Positions 51,753 to 59,249 of a stretch of DNA of 64,000 nt are shown here, in pieces; the stretch's first letter is position 1, and every line of letters starts with the position of its first letter. The notes under the pieces are model-generated. The model was not told the DNA's origin. It did no database searches and saw only the letters and a list, made by a program, of their open reading frames with translations. The stretch is from the NCBI RefSeq assembly GCF_002409645.1, contig NZ_DHNR01000031.1:38980-102979 (forward strand), in the 5' to 3' direction. A program made the position numbers and the translations under genes. This DNA comes from Acetobacter sp. UBA5411. Lineage in GTDB: Bacteria; Pseudomonadota; Alphaproteobacteria; Acetobacterales; Acetobacteraceae.

Positions 51753-52595
51753 TCAGTTGCTCGTGTTTTCAAGACGCTTGCGCAGTTCAAGCGCAAGAGC
51801 CGTGTAGGACGTCGCACCACTGGAGCGTGGGTCATAGGTCATGACAGGTGTGCCATGGCTCTGGGCTTCTGAGATGCGAATGTTGCGCGGGATGATGGTT
51901 TCCATGACTGCCTCGCCGAAGAAGCTGCGGGCATCGGCCGCGACGAGTTCGGAAAGATTATTGCGGCGATCATACATTGTCAGGACAATGCCGGTGGTCT
52001 GGAGCGCCGGATTGAACTGCTTTTTGACCTTCTCGATGGTGCGGGTCAGATGGCTGATACCCTCCAGCGCGAAGAACTCGCACTGCAGCGGTGCGATGAC
52101 GCCGTCTGCGGCCACAAGCGCATTGAGAGTCAGCAGACCGAGGCTCGGCGGGCAGTCGATGATGATATAATCAGTGGAATCCGCCAGAGATTTGATGGCG
52201 GACTTCAGCCGCTGCTCACGCTCATCTTCGGTGATTAGCTCAATCTCTGCGCCGACAAGCTCCGTGCTGGCCGAGATCACGCCAAGGTTTTCGATGTCGG
52301 TCTTCTGCACCAGCGCGGCGGCTTCTGCTTCACCCATGAGCAGGGTGTAGGAGCCGCGTTTGCGGGCGTTATATTCCACGCCGATTCCGGTTGAAGCGTT
52401 GCCCTGTGGATCGAGGTCGATCAGCACAACCCGCTGCCCGCTCTGGGCGAGGGCGGCTGCAAGATTGATGGCTGTTGTTGTCTTGCCGACGCCTCCCTTC
52501 TGGTTGGCGACGGCGAGGGTAATGGGCTGGGCCGATCCGCGTGCCGGATGCGAGGCTGGTTTCGAAGTTTTCGTATTCTTTCTGGATTCAGACAC
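51753..52595 (-). CDS. parA: chromosome-partitioning ATPase ParA (Soj)
   Basis: A 280-residue Walker-type ATPase. The deviant Walker A is QKGGVGKTTTAINLAAAL (about 32-49), with the Soj pattern IIDCPPSLGLLTLNALVAADGVIAP and DLDPQGNASTGIG. The N-terminal 25 residues are polar. It overlaps the end of rsmG by eight bases and precedes parB, the conserved parAB layout. It moves ParB-bound origin regions to the daughter cells. Confidence 0.95.
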   Translation of the reverse strand: MSESRKNTKTSKPASHPARGSAQPITLAVANQKGGVGKTTTAINLAAALAQSGQRVVLIDLDPQGNASTGIGVEYNARKRGSYTLLMGEAEAAALVQKTDIENLGVISASTELVGAEIELITEDEREQRLKSAIKSLADSTDYIIIDCPPSLGLLTLNALVAADGVIAPLQCEFFALEGISHLTRTIEKVKKQFNPALQTTGIVLTMYDRRNNLSELVAADARSFFGEAVMETIIPRNIRISEAQSHGTPVMTYDPRSSGATSYTALALELRKRLENTSN

Positions 52596-53187
52596 GCCTG
52601 ATATCGCTTATTTTCAGAATGGTGCCGCCCGGAGTGCGGCTGGGAATATGTGTGACTGTCATGTGCCAGTCGTGCTCGGCATTGGTCAACTCATCGGCGG
52701 CCTGCTGCCCCTTCAGAAACAGCGCATAGCCGTCATTTGTGACAAGTTTTTCTGTCCAGGTGAGAAGCTGGGAAAGATTTGCCAGAGCCCGCGCTGTGAC
52801 GACCGGAGCGGGCGGCACGTCGGCCGCTTCGATTCTCTGATTCACGACGGTTGTCCGGCAACCGGTGGCGCGGCTGGCTTCCCGCAGAAAAGCGGCCTTG
52901 CGTCGGTCTGATTCGACCAGCGTTACTTCCGCGTCAGCCGCGATGGCGATGATCAGTCCCGGAAAGCCACCGCCCGAACCCAGATCGGTCACGCGGGCGC
53001 CACGCTCAATCAACGGGACGAGTTGCAGACTGTCGAGGATATGACGCTCCCATAGATGCGGCACATCGCCGGGGGAAATCAGATTGATCTTCGCCGTCCA
53101 CCGGACCAGAAGATCGGCAAAACAGATCAGGCGGTCCTGCGTTTCACGTGAAACACCGGGGATGGAGGCGGGTGGTGTAGGGGTCAT
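52588..53187 (-). CDS. rsmG: 16S rRNA 7-methylguanosine methyltransferase RsmG
   Basis: A 199-residue SAM-dependent methyltransferase modifying G527 of 16S rRNA. LGSGGGFPGLIIAIAADAEVTLVESDRRKAAFL (about 70-102) is the SAM-binding motif. ATG 53187 overlaps the mnmG stop by ATGA. Near its N-terminus (VSRETQ) it contains a parS site. It is the third gene of the mnmE-mnmG-rsmG-parA-parB unit. Confidence 0.95.
   Translation of the reverse strand: MTPTPPASIPGVSRETQDRLICFADLLVRWTAKINLISPGDVPHLWERHILDSLQLVPLIERGARVTDLGSGGGFPGLIIAIAADAEVTLVESDRRKAAFLREASRATGCRTTVVNQRIEAADVPPAPVVTARALANLSQLLTWTEKLVTNDGYALFLKGQQAADELTNAEHDWHMTVTHIPSRTPGGTILKISDIRRV
53140..53155. promoter_or_regulatory. parS site 1 (inside rsmG)
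   Basis: CGTTTCACGTGAAACA matches the 16-bp consensus TGTTTCACGTGAAACA at 15 of 16 positions and lies at the 5' end of rsmG, as in many other bacteria. ParB is expected to bind here. Confidence 0.9.
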
Positions 53188-55046
53188 GCGGCCTGCCTGA
53201 TATGGGCGAGAAGGGCGACCAGAGCCGAGGGAGTGATGCCCGGAATTCTTTGGGCAGCAGCGAAGTTGGTCGGACGCACCCGTTCGAACCTTTCTTTCAT
53301 TTCTGCGCTCAGGCCACCGACCTGACTGAAGTCAAAACTCTCAGGAATGGTGACGGCAGCCTCGGCGTGAAGCTGTCTGATTTCCCGTTCCTGCCGGATC
53401 AGATAACCGCTGTAGCGCGCCTCTGTTTCCACATGCAGACGTACGCGGTGTGGCAGTTCGGCAAACCACGGCGCTAGCCGTCCGGCGATGGATGTGTCTC
53501 CGCCTGATGCCATGATTTCGAAGAGCGACCGTCTGCGACCATCCTGTGAGGCGGTGCCGCCCGCGTGGGCAATGTCGGTCGGAAGCCACGTTTCTGCCTT
53601 GGCACGCTCGGTTGCGGCCTGAAGCGCCTCGCTGATTTTCTCAAACTGGCGGGCGCGTTCCGTGCCGACACATCCGCAGGCAATGCCGAGAGGTGTAAGG
53701 CGAAGATCGGCGTTGTCAGCCCGCAAAGTCAGTCGATACTCCGCGCGGGAGGTGAACATGCGATACGGTTCCGAGACGCCCTGCGTCACAAGATCATCGA
53801 TCATGACGCCCAGATAGGCTTCGCTCCGGCTGATAGTCAGCGCACCGCTTCCGGCGGCGCGGCGAGCGGCATTGATACCAGCAAGAAGGCCCTGCGCTCC
53901 GGCTTCTTCATAGCCGGTGGTGCCGTTGATCTGTCCGGCCATAAACAGGCCGGGGATCGCCCGAAGTTCTAGCGAGTGCGAGAGGGCCCGCGGGTCAATG
54001 TAATCATATTCCACGGCGTAACCGGGGCGGACGATACGGGCCTGCTCCAGTCCGGGAATGGTGCGGATCATCTGCTTCTGCACAAAGGGTGGCAGGCTGG
54101 TCGAAATGCCGTTGGGATAAACCAGATCACCGCCCGGATTGCCGGGAAGCGCTTCCGGCTCCAGAAATATCTGGTGGGACGTTTTTTCGGCAAAACGGAC
54201 AACCTTGTCCTCAATAGAAGGGCAGTAGCGTGGGCCGCGTCCGGCGATGGCTCCTCCATAAATGGCCGAAAGATGAATGTGCTCACGAATGATGGCATGA
54301 GTCTTTTCGTTGGTCGCCGTGATGCGGCAACTCACCTGTGGATTGGTGATGCTGGTCGTCAGATAGGAAAACGGTTCCGGCTCGGCATCGCCCTGATCTT
54401 CTGGAAGCGAGTCCCAGTCAATGCTGGCGCGGTCGATGCGGGCAGGGGTACCGGTCTTGAGTCGGCCCATAGGCAGGCCTAACGCTTCGAGACGCAGACC
54501 AAGCGCATTGGCGGGCAGGTCGCCGACACGCCCTGCGGGTTCGGTCTCGTGACCAAAATGAATGATGCCTCTGAGAAAGGTTCCGGCAGCGATCACGACT
54601 GAAGGCGCCAGAAAACGTCGGCCATCTTCGCAAATGACCCCGGCCACTATTTCTTCTGGTGTCAGAATCAGATCGCCGACTGCTGCTTCGATAATGGTCA
54701 GATTGTCGGTCGCGCGCAGAAGATCATGAATGGCGCTACGATAGAGACCGCGATCAGCCTGCGCGCGCGGGCCATGCACGGCAGGCCCTTTGGAGCGGTT
54801 CAGGAGCTTGAAGTGGATTCCCGCGGCGTCAGCGGCGCGGCCCATCAGTCCGTCAAGCGCATCGATTTCGCGGACCAGATGCCCCTTGCCGATGCCGCCG
54901 ATGGCCGGGTTGCAGGACATGGCGCCGACCGTATCCAGCCGATGCGTGAGAAGAACCGTTTTCGCACCGCACCGGGCAGCCGCTGCGGCCGCCTCGCAGC
55001 CCGCGTGCCCGCCTCCGACGACGATGACATCGAACTGCGTTTCCAT
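53184..55046 (-). CDS. mnmG: tRNA uridine 5-carboxymethylaminomethyl modification protein MnmG
   Basis: A 620-residue FAD protein that, with MnmE, modifies U34 of several tRNAs. VVGGGHAGCEAAAAAARCG (about 9-27) is the FAD site, and SCNPAIGGIGKGHLVREIDALDG (about 44-66) a family hallmark. The C-terminal part has the expected GVSEPYRMFTSRAEYRLTLRADNADLRLTP. It ends with overlap into rsmG. The partner gene mnmE lies immediately upstream. Confidence 0.96.
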   Translation of the reverse strand: METQFDVIVVGGGHAGCEAAAAAARCGAKTVLLTHRLDTVGAMSCNPAIGGIGKGHLVREIDALDGLMGRAADAAGIHFKLLNRSKGPAVHGPRAQADRGLYRSAIHDLLRATDNLTIIEAAVGDLILTPEEIVAGVICEDGRRFLAPSVVIAAGTFLRGIIHFGHETEPAGRVGDLPANALGLRLEALGLPMGRLKTGTPARIDRASIDWDSLPEDQGDAEPEPFSYLTTSITNPQVSCRITATNEKTHAIIREHIHLSAIYGGAIAGRGPRYCPSIEDKVVRFAEKTSHQIFLEPEALPGNPGGDLVYPNGISTSLPPFVQKQMIRTIPGLEQARIVRPGYAVEYDYIDPRALSHSLELRAIPGLFMAGQINGTTGYEEAGAQGLLAGINAARRAAGSGALTISRSEAYLGVMIDDLVTQGVSEPYRMFTSRAEYRLTLRADNADLRLTPLGIACGCVGTERARQFEKISEALQAATERAKAETWLPTDIAHAGGTASQDGRRRSLFEIMASGGDTSIAGRLAPWFAELPHRVRLHVETEARYSGYLIRQEREIRQLHAEAAVTIPESFDFSQVGGLSAEMKERFERVRPTNFAAAQRIPGITPSALVALLAHIRQAA

Positions 55047-55058
55047 GATGCTTTCCTC

Positions 55059-56393
55059 TTACTTCCCGATGCAGAACTGACCGAAGATGGTATCCAGTAT
55101 ATCTTCAACGCCGACTTCGCCAGTCAGTCGGCCGAGTGCGCGCATGGCCAGACGCAATTCCTCGCCGCGCATTTCCGGCCAGTCCATACTGAGAGCCGCT
55201 TCCAGACTGGCCGAGGCGGCTTCTGCTGCGGCCCGATGGCGTGCGCGTGTCAGGGGCGGCGGCCCGCTTCCTTGTGTCAGTTTGCGCGCTTCACTTTCAA
55301 GCCTTTTTCGTAGTTCGGGAACGCCATCGCCTGTTTGCAGGCTGATTCCAAGAACAGGCTGCTGGCTCAGAGTGGCTGGTGCAGGAGCCAGATCGGTCTT
55401 GTTGCAGACGAGCAGCGCATGAGGAAGTGGCTCTGGGTAAGGCTGGTCTGAGGGGAAGAGTTGCAGCACGAAGTCCGAATGTTCCACGTGAAACATCGCT
55501 CGCCGAACGCCTTCCGCTTCGATTGGATCACTCGTTTCTCGTAAGCCCGCTGTGTCGACGAACGTGACCTTCACCCCGGTCAGAATGGTCGTGATTTCGA
55601 TCGTGTCGCGTGTGGTGCCCGCAATGGGGGAGACGATTGCAGCATCGCGTTCAGCCAGCAGATTCAGAAGGCTGGATTTTCCGGCATTGGGTGGGCCGAC
55701 AATGGAAAAGACCAGCCCGCGACGGATTCGCTCTCCGCGTTCTCCGTCGGCGAGGTGATGGCGAATCTCGTTATTAAGAGTTGCGATTTCACCCAGAAGA
55801 GCGGCTTCCACTTCCGGAGGAAGTTCTTCGTCAGGGAAGTCGATCAGGGCTTCCTGTTGGGCAAGGACACTACGCAACCTTTTCGCCCAGTTCTTGTAAA
55901 GCGCCCCCAGAGCACCGTCGGCTTGAGCGAGGGCTTGCTTGCGCTGTGCTTCTGTCTCGGCGTCGATCAGATCCGCGATGCCCTCGGCTTCCGTCAGGTC
56001 AACACGTCCATGCATGAAAGCCCGGCGGGTAAACTCTCCGGGTTCGGCAGGACGGGCACCGGCTGCCACCAGAGCGTCGGCAACGGCTGAGATAATGGCC
56101 GGCCCGGCATGTAGATGAAGCTCGAAACTGTCTTCGCCGGTATAGCTGTTGGGGCCGGGCGACCAGATGACAACGGCGTCGTCCAGTTGGTCGTCCTGTT
56201 GTGCTGCGTTACGCCAGATCTTGCGAAAAGATGCCCGGCGTGGCGCGGGAAGTTGTCCTGCGAGAGTGCTGAGAATGTGGTCACTGCCTGCGCCGCTGAC
56301 CCGCATGATGGCGATTGCGCCACGTCCCGATCCCGTGGCGAGAGCAAAAACCGGCGGCAGGGCGTGGTGATGAACTGATGCGTTTGACGGCAT
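55059..56393 (-). CDS. mnmE: tRNA modification GTPase MnmE
   Basis: A 444-residue GTPase starting MPSNASVHHHALPPVFALAT (ATG 56393; frame runs to 56468). GTPase motifs: GPPNAGKSSLLN (G1), GTTRDT (G2), DTAGLRE (G3), NKTD (G4). It ends with the family C-terminal FCIGK whose Cys is catalytically important. A parS site lies in the AMFHVEH region. It heads the unit running to parB. Confidence 0.96.
   Translation of the reverse strand: MPSNASVHHHALPPVFALATGSGRGAIAIMRVSGAGSDHILSTLAGQLPAPRRASFRKIWRNAAQQDDQLDDAVVIWSPGPNSYTGEDSFELHLHAGPAIISAVADALVAAGARPAEPGEFTRRAFMHGRVDLTEAEGIADLIDAETEAQRKQALAQADGALGALYKNWAKRLRSVLAQQEALIDFPDEELPPEVEAALLGEIATLNNEIRHHLADGERGERIRRGLVFSIVGPPNAGKSSLLNLLAERDAAIVSPIAGTTRDTIEITTILTGVKVTFVDTAGLRETSDPIEAEGVRRAMFHVEHSDFVLQLFPSDQPYPEPLPHALLVCNKTDLAPAPATLSQQPVLGISLQTGDGVPELRKRLESEARKLTQGSGPPPLTRARHRAAAEAASASLEAALSMDWPEMRGEELRLAMRALGRLTGEVGVEDILDTIFGQFCIGK
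55480..55495. promoter_or_regulatory. parS site 2 (inside mnmE)
   Basis: TGTTCCACGTGAAACA matches the 16-bp consensus at 15 of 16. It is 2.34 kb from the first site and encodes the MFHVEH segment of MnmE on the minus strand. Confidence 0.85.
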
Positions 56394-56510
56394 GATGTGC
56401 AGTATCTCGTCCGAAAATCTTAAGTGAATATTGACGTGAGGCGGGCTGGCGCGGACAAGAGGTAGCACGTCCTGCCCGTATGTGTGCGGTCATCTTATCG
56501 GAGTGATTTC

Positions 56511-56960
56511 ATGCCCCAGTTGTCCCTGCATTCTCCGTTGGGGCCTCTTACGTTAACGGAAGAAGACGGTGCGATCATCGCACTGGATTGGGGTTGGGGG
56601 CGTGACCAGACCGAGACGCCTCTGCTGTGCGAAGCGCGGGACTGGCTGGATCAGTGGTTTGATGCGCCGGCGGGTTCGTTTCCCTATCCGATGAAGCCGT
56701 GGGGGACGGATTACCAGAAAAAGGTCTGGGCTGCGCTGTGTGAGATTCCTCTTGGAGAGACCAGAACCTACAAGCAGATTGCGGAAAAGGTTGGCGGGTC
56801 TGCCCGTTCCGTTGGGCAGGCCGTTGGGCGAAACCCTGTGCCGGTTCTGATTCCTTGCCATCGTGTTGTGGCGGCGCATGGATTGGGCGGTTATTCGGGT
56901 GATGGCGGTGTAGATGACAAGATGTGGCTGCTCGAGTTTGAAGGCGCGCCTTTACCTTGA
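56511..56960 (+). CDS. methylated-DNA--protein-cysteine methyltransferase (Ogt/Ada-C class)
   Basis: A 149-residue suicide DNA-repair enzyme for O6-alkylguanine. The acceptor cysteine is Cys116 in IPCHRVV. The DNA-binding part has GTDYQKKVWAALCEIPLGETRTYKQIA and GSARSVGQAVGRNPVPVL. The start at 56511 gives MPQLSLHSPLGPLTL; the frame extends to 56484. It diverges from mnmE over a short gap. Single-domain. Confidence 0.94.
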   Translation: MPQLSLHSPLGPLTLTEEDGAIIALDWGWGRDQTETPLLCEARDWLDQWFDAPAGSFPYPMKPWGTDYQKKVWAALCEIPLGETRTYKQIAEKVGGSARSVGQAVGRNPVPVLIPCHRVVAAHGLGGYSGDGGVDDKMWLLEFEGAPLP

Positions 56961-57093
56961 ATTTTAGTGAGTGCAGCCGTGTATTCTGTTTGGAAATAAC
57001 AGAACGAAGCTGGTTTATTGGTTTGGGTCAAATGCATCTGAGGTATCAGGTGTTATGTTGTCCCAGCGAATGTTTTTGGAAAGAAAGCAGATC

Positions 57094-57993
57094 ATGACGG
57101 ATCTTCCGGGTGAGCCGAAAGTTATTGTTGGTTTGGCGACTTCGGGACGTGCGCCAGTTCTGGCGGCGCTCATCAGAGAGTTGAACAGCCAGAGTGTAAA
57201 ACCAGACAGAATTGTCATCTGCTATAAAGACCCGACTGATATAGATGGCGTGACACCCGCACTTGTGCCGGGCTGTGACCTTGTCCTGTTGCAGGGTAGT
57301 CGGGGTCTGCCGGCGCAAAGAAACGTCATTCTGGACCATGCCCAGGATGAGGATATCGTGCTGTTCCTTGATGACGATTTCTTTCCTCAGCACGATTATA
57401 TCGAGAAAATGCTAGACGTTTTCAGAAGCGACAATCGTATCGCCGGAGTGACCGGCAAGGTTCTGGAAGATGGCGCTGTCGGTCCCGGTCTGACGGTGGA
57501 GCACGCCCTTGCTGCATTGGCCAGATCCTCATCGTCGCAGGACAATGCGATCGTTGATGTCTTTAATACCTACGGCTGCAACATGGCGTTCCGTCTGGAT
57601 GTGATCAGACACACAGGTGCCCGTTTTGATGAGCGTCTGCCTCTTTACGCTTGGTATGAAGATATCGATTTCTCAAGACGTATTCTGCCTTACGGCCGCA
57701 TCGTCCGGGGGGATGGCGCTCAAGGCATTCATCTTGGTAGCAAAAAAGGGAAAACATCCGGCATGCGTCTGGGATATTCCCAGATCGTCAATCCATTTTA
57801 TCTCGCCCGTAAAGGGTCGTATCTCTGGGGACATGCTTTCCGCAGCGCCGGACGTCATACCCTGATCAATGTCGTCAGAAGCTTTCGTCCGGAACCATGG
57901 GTCGACCGGCAGGGGCGCATGAAAGGGAATTGGCTTGCCTGGAGGGACGTATTGCGCGGGCGGCTTAGACCAGAGCATATTCTTGATCTATAA
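57094..57993 (+). CDS. family 2 glycosyltransferase (A)
   Basis: A 299-residue GT2 enzyme from ATG 57094 (MTDLPGEPKVIVGLAT); the frame reaches back to 56971 with less plausible residues. Nucleotide-sugar and metal sites: VGLATSGRAPVLAALIREL, LFLDDDFFPQHDYIEKM (DDD) and YAWYEDIDFSRRILPYG (acceptor ED). Soluble, cytoplasmic; probably adds sugars to a surface polymer or glycan. Followed by a second GT2 gene and the large Hint protein, so these may form one surface-glycoconjugate locus. Confidence 0.85.
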   Translation: MTDLPGEPKVIVGLATSGRAPVLAALIRELNSQSVKPDRIVICYKDPTDIDGVTPALVPGCDLVLLQGSRGLPAQRNVILDHAQDEDIVLFLDDDFFPQHDYIEKMLDVFRSDNRIAGVTGKVLEDGAVGPGLTVEHALAALARSSSSQDNAIVDVFNTYGCNMAFRLDVIRHTGARFDERLPLYAWYEDIDFSRRILPYGRIVRGDGAQGIHLGSKKGKTSGMRLGYSQIVNPFYLARKGSYLWGHAFRSAGRHTLINVVRSFRPEPWVDRQGRMKGNWLAWRDVLRGRLRPEHILDL

Positions 57994-58029
57994 GTGGTTT
58001 TTTTAGACACGGAATAAACTGGTAGGTCG

Positions 58030-58899
58030 ATGCGTTTCTCCCTTGTAATCCCGACACTCGATCGTCCTCGGGATGTGAAGGCGTTTCTGGAGGCCCTGAC
58101 CCGACAGACGTTTCGTGATCTTGAAGTCATTCTCGTTGATCAGAGCGGCAGTGATATTTACGATTCTGTTGTCGCAGATTTTTCGGGAAATTGGCCGATC
58201 AGACATGTCAGGATCGATGTCCGCAAATGTCGCTATGCCTGTATTGTCGGTGCGTCCCACGCAACAGGCGATATCATCGCTTTTCCAGACGATGACTGCC
58301 TTTATCTTCCGGATACACTGGAGCAGGTCGATGCCAGCTTCCGAAAGCATCCTTCACTGGGTTTGCTGACTGGCGCCGTGTTGAATCAGTATGGGCGTCC
58401 ATCGCAGATGGGGCGATGGCTGACGGCAAGCGCAAAACTGAATGAAAGCAACATCTGGACGGGTCTTGTGGAGTTCAACATGTTCATCCGCCGGGCTGCC
58501 TATGAAGCCGTGGGCGGATTCGACGCCAACATGGGGCCCGGTTGCCGATTTGTGGCTGCTGAAGGACAGGATCTGGGACTCCGACTGCTGGCGCACGGTG
58601 TGAAAGGGTATTTTGACACGCGGATTCAGGTGATCCATCCGGATAAGCCCAGTGGTGTCAATCTGAACCGTGCCAGAAGTTATGCGAGGGGTATGGGGTA
58701 CGCGCTACGCAAAAATGCCGCGCCATGGACTGTGCTTTTTGAGTTTGCGATCAGGCCCGTCGGGGGGATTCTCTTCAATATCGTAAAAGGCGATCGGAAA
58801 GAGGCGCTTTATCATGCGTATGTACTGCTGGGACGCTTGGAGGGATATTATTCGTCCGCAGCAAGGCTGGCAGCAAAGGCGCTTCATGGCCATGGCTGA
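58030..58899 (+). CDS. family 2 glycosyltransferase (B)
   Basis: A 289-residue GT2 enzyme. It begins MRFSLVIPTLDRPRDVKAFLE, with VILVDQSGSD, the DXD-type FPDDDCLYLPDTLEQ (about 86-100), and GPGCRFVAAEGQDLGLRLL (E-D acceptor motif). The C-terminal third is basic with one hydrophobic patch (WTVLFEFAIRPVGGILFNIV) that may touch the membrane. Starts 36 bases after glycosyltransferase A. The acceptor is unknown; the next gene, the second Hint protein, is a possible target. Confidence 0.85.
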   Translation: MRFSLVIPTLDRPRDVKAFLEALTRQTFRDLEVILVDQSGSDIYDSVVADFSGNWPIRHVRIDVRKCRYACIVGASHATGDIIAFPDDDCLYLPDTLEQVDASFRKHPSLGLLTGAVLNQYGRPSQMGRWLTASAKLNESNIWTGLVEFNMFIRRAAYEAVGGFDANMGPGCRFVAAEGQDLGLRLLAHGVKGYFDTRIQVIHPDKPSGVNLNRARSYARGMGYALRKNAAPWTVLFEFAIRPVGGILFNIVKGDRKEALYHAYVLLGRLEGYYSSAARLAAKALHGHG

Positions 58900-59249
58900 C
58901 CAGTTGGAGACTTTCAGCACGTCTCCGTCTAAAATAAAATACAATGTTTATTTTATAAGTAATTGAATTAATTAATTATACTAATAATAAAAATACAAAA
59001 CACATCACGCAGGCGTCGCGAAAAATATTTTTATGCATTTAAAATAAAAATGCTTAAAAAACAATGACTTGCATATACATTGGTTTTTTTTACATGTTAT
59101 TCGTTTGATATAAGTTAACAAGTAGTATACGCGTATTACTGAAAAGTATCTTCAATAATTATCTTCTGTGTACACCCCGACTACTCTTCTGGGAAGGGTA
59201 TGGCGAGGGGTGTCCGGTTTCCTGCCGGCTTTCAGCAAACGAGGTCCGT
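58900..59249. other. AT-rich gene-free leader of the second Hint gene
   Basis: About 350 bases with no gene, strongly AT-rich (runs such as AATTAATTAATTA near 58968 and ATTTAAAATAAAA near 59040). The AT-rich part is about 58915-59165, then composition returns to normal just before GAGG, the ribosome-binding site at 59241. It parallels the AT-rich gap before the first Hint gene and likely holds the promoter; H-NS-type silencing is conceivable. Confidence 0.6.
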
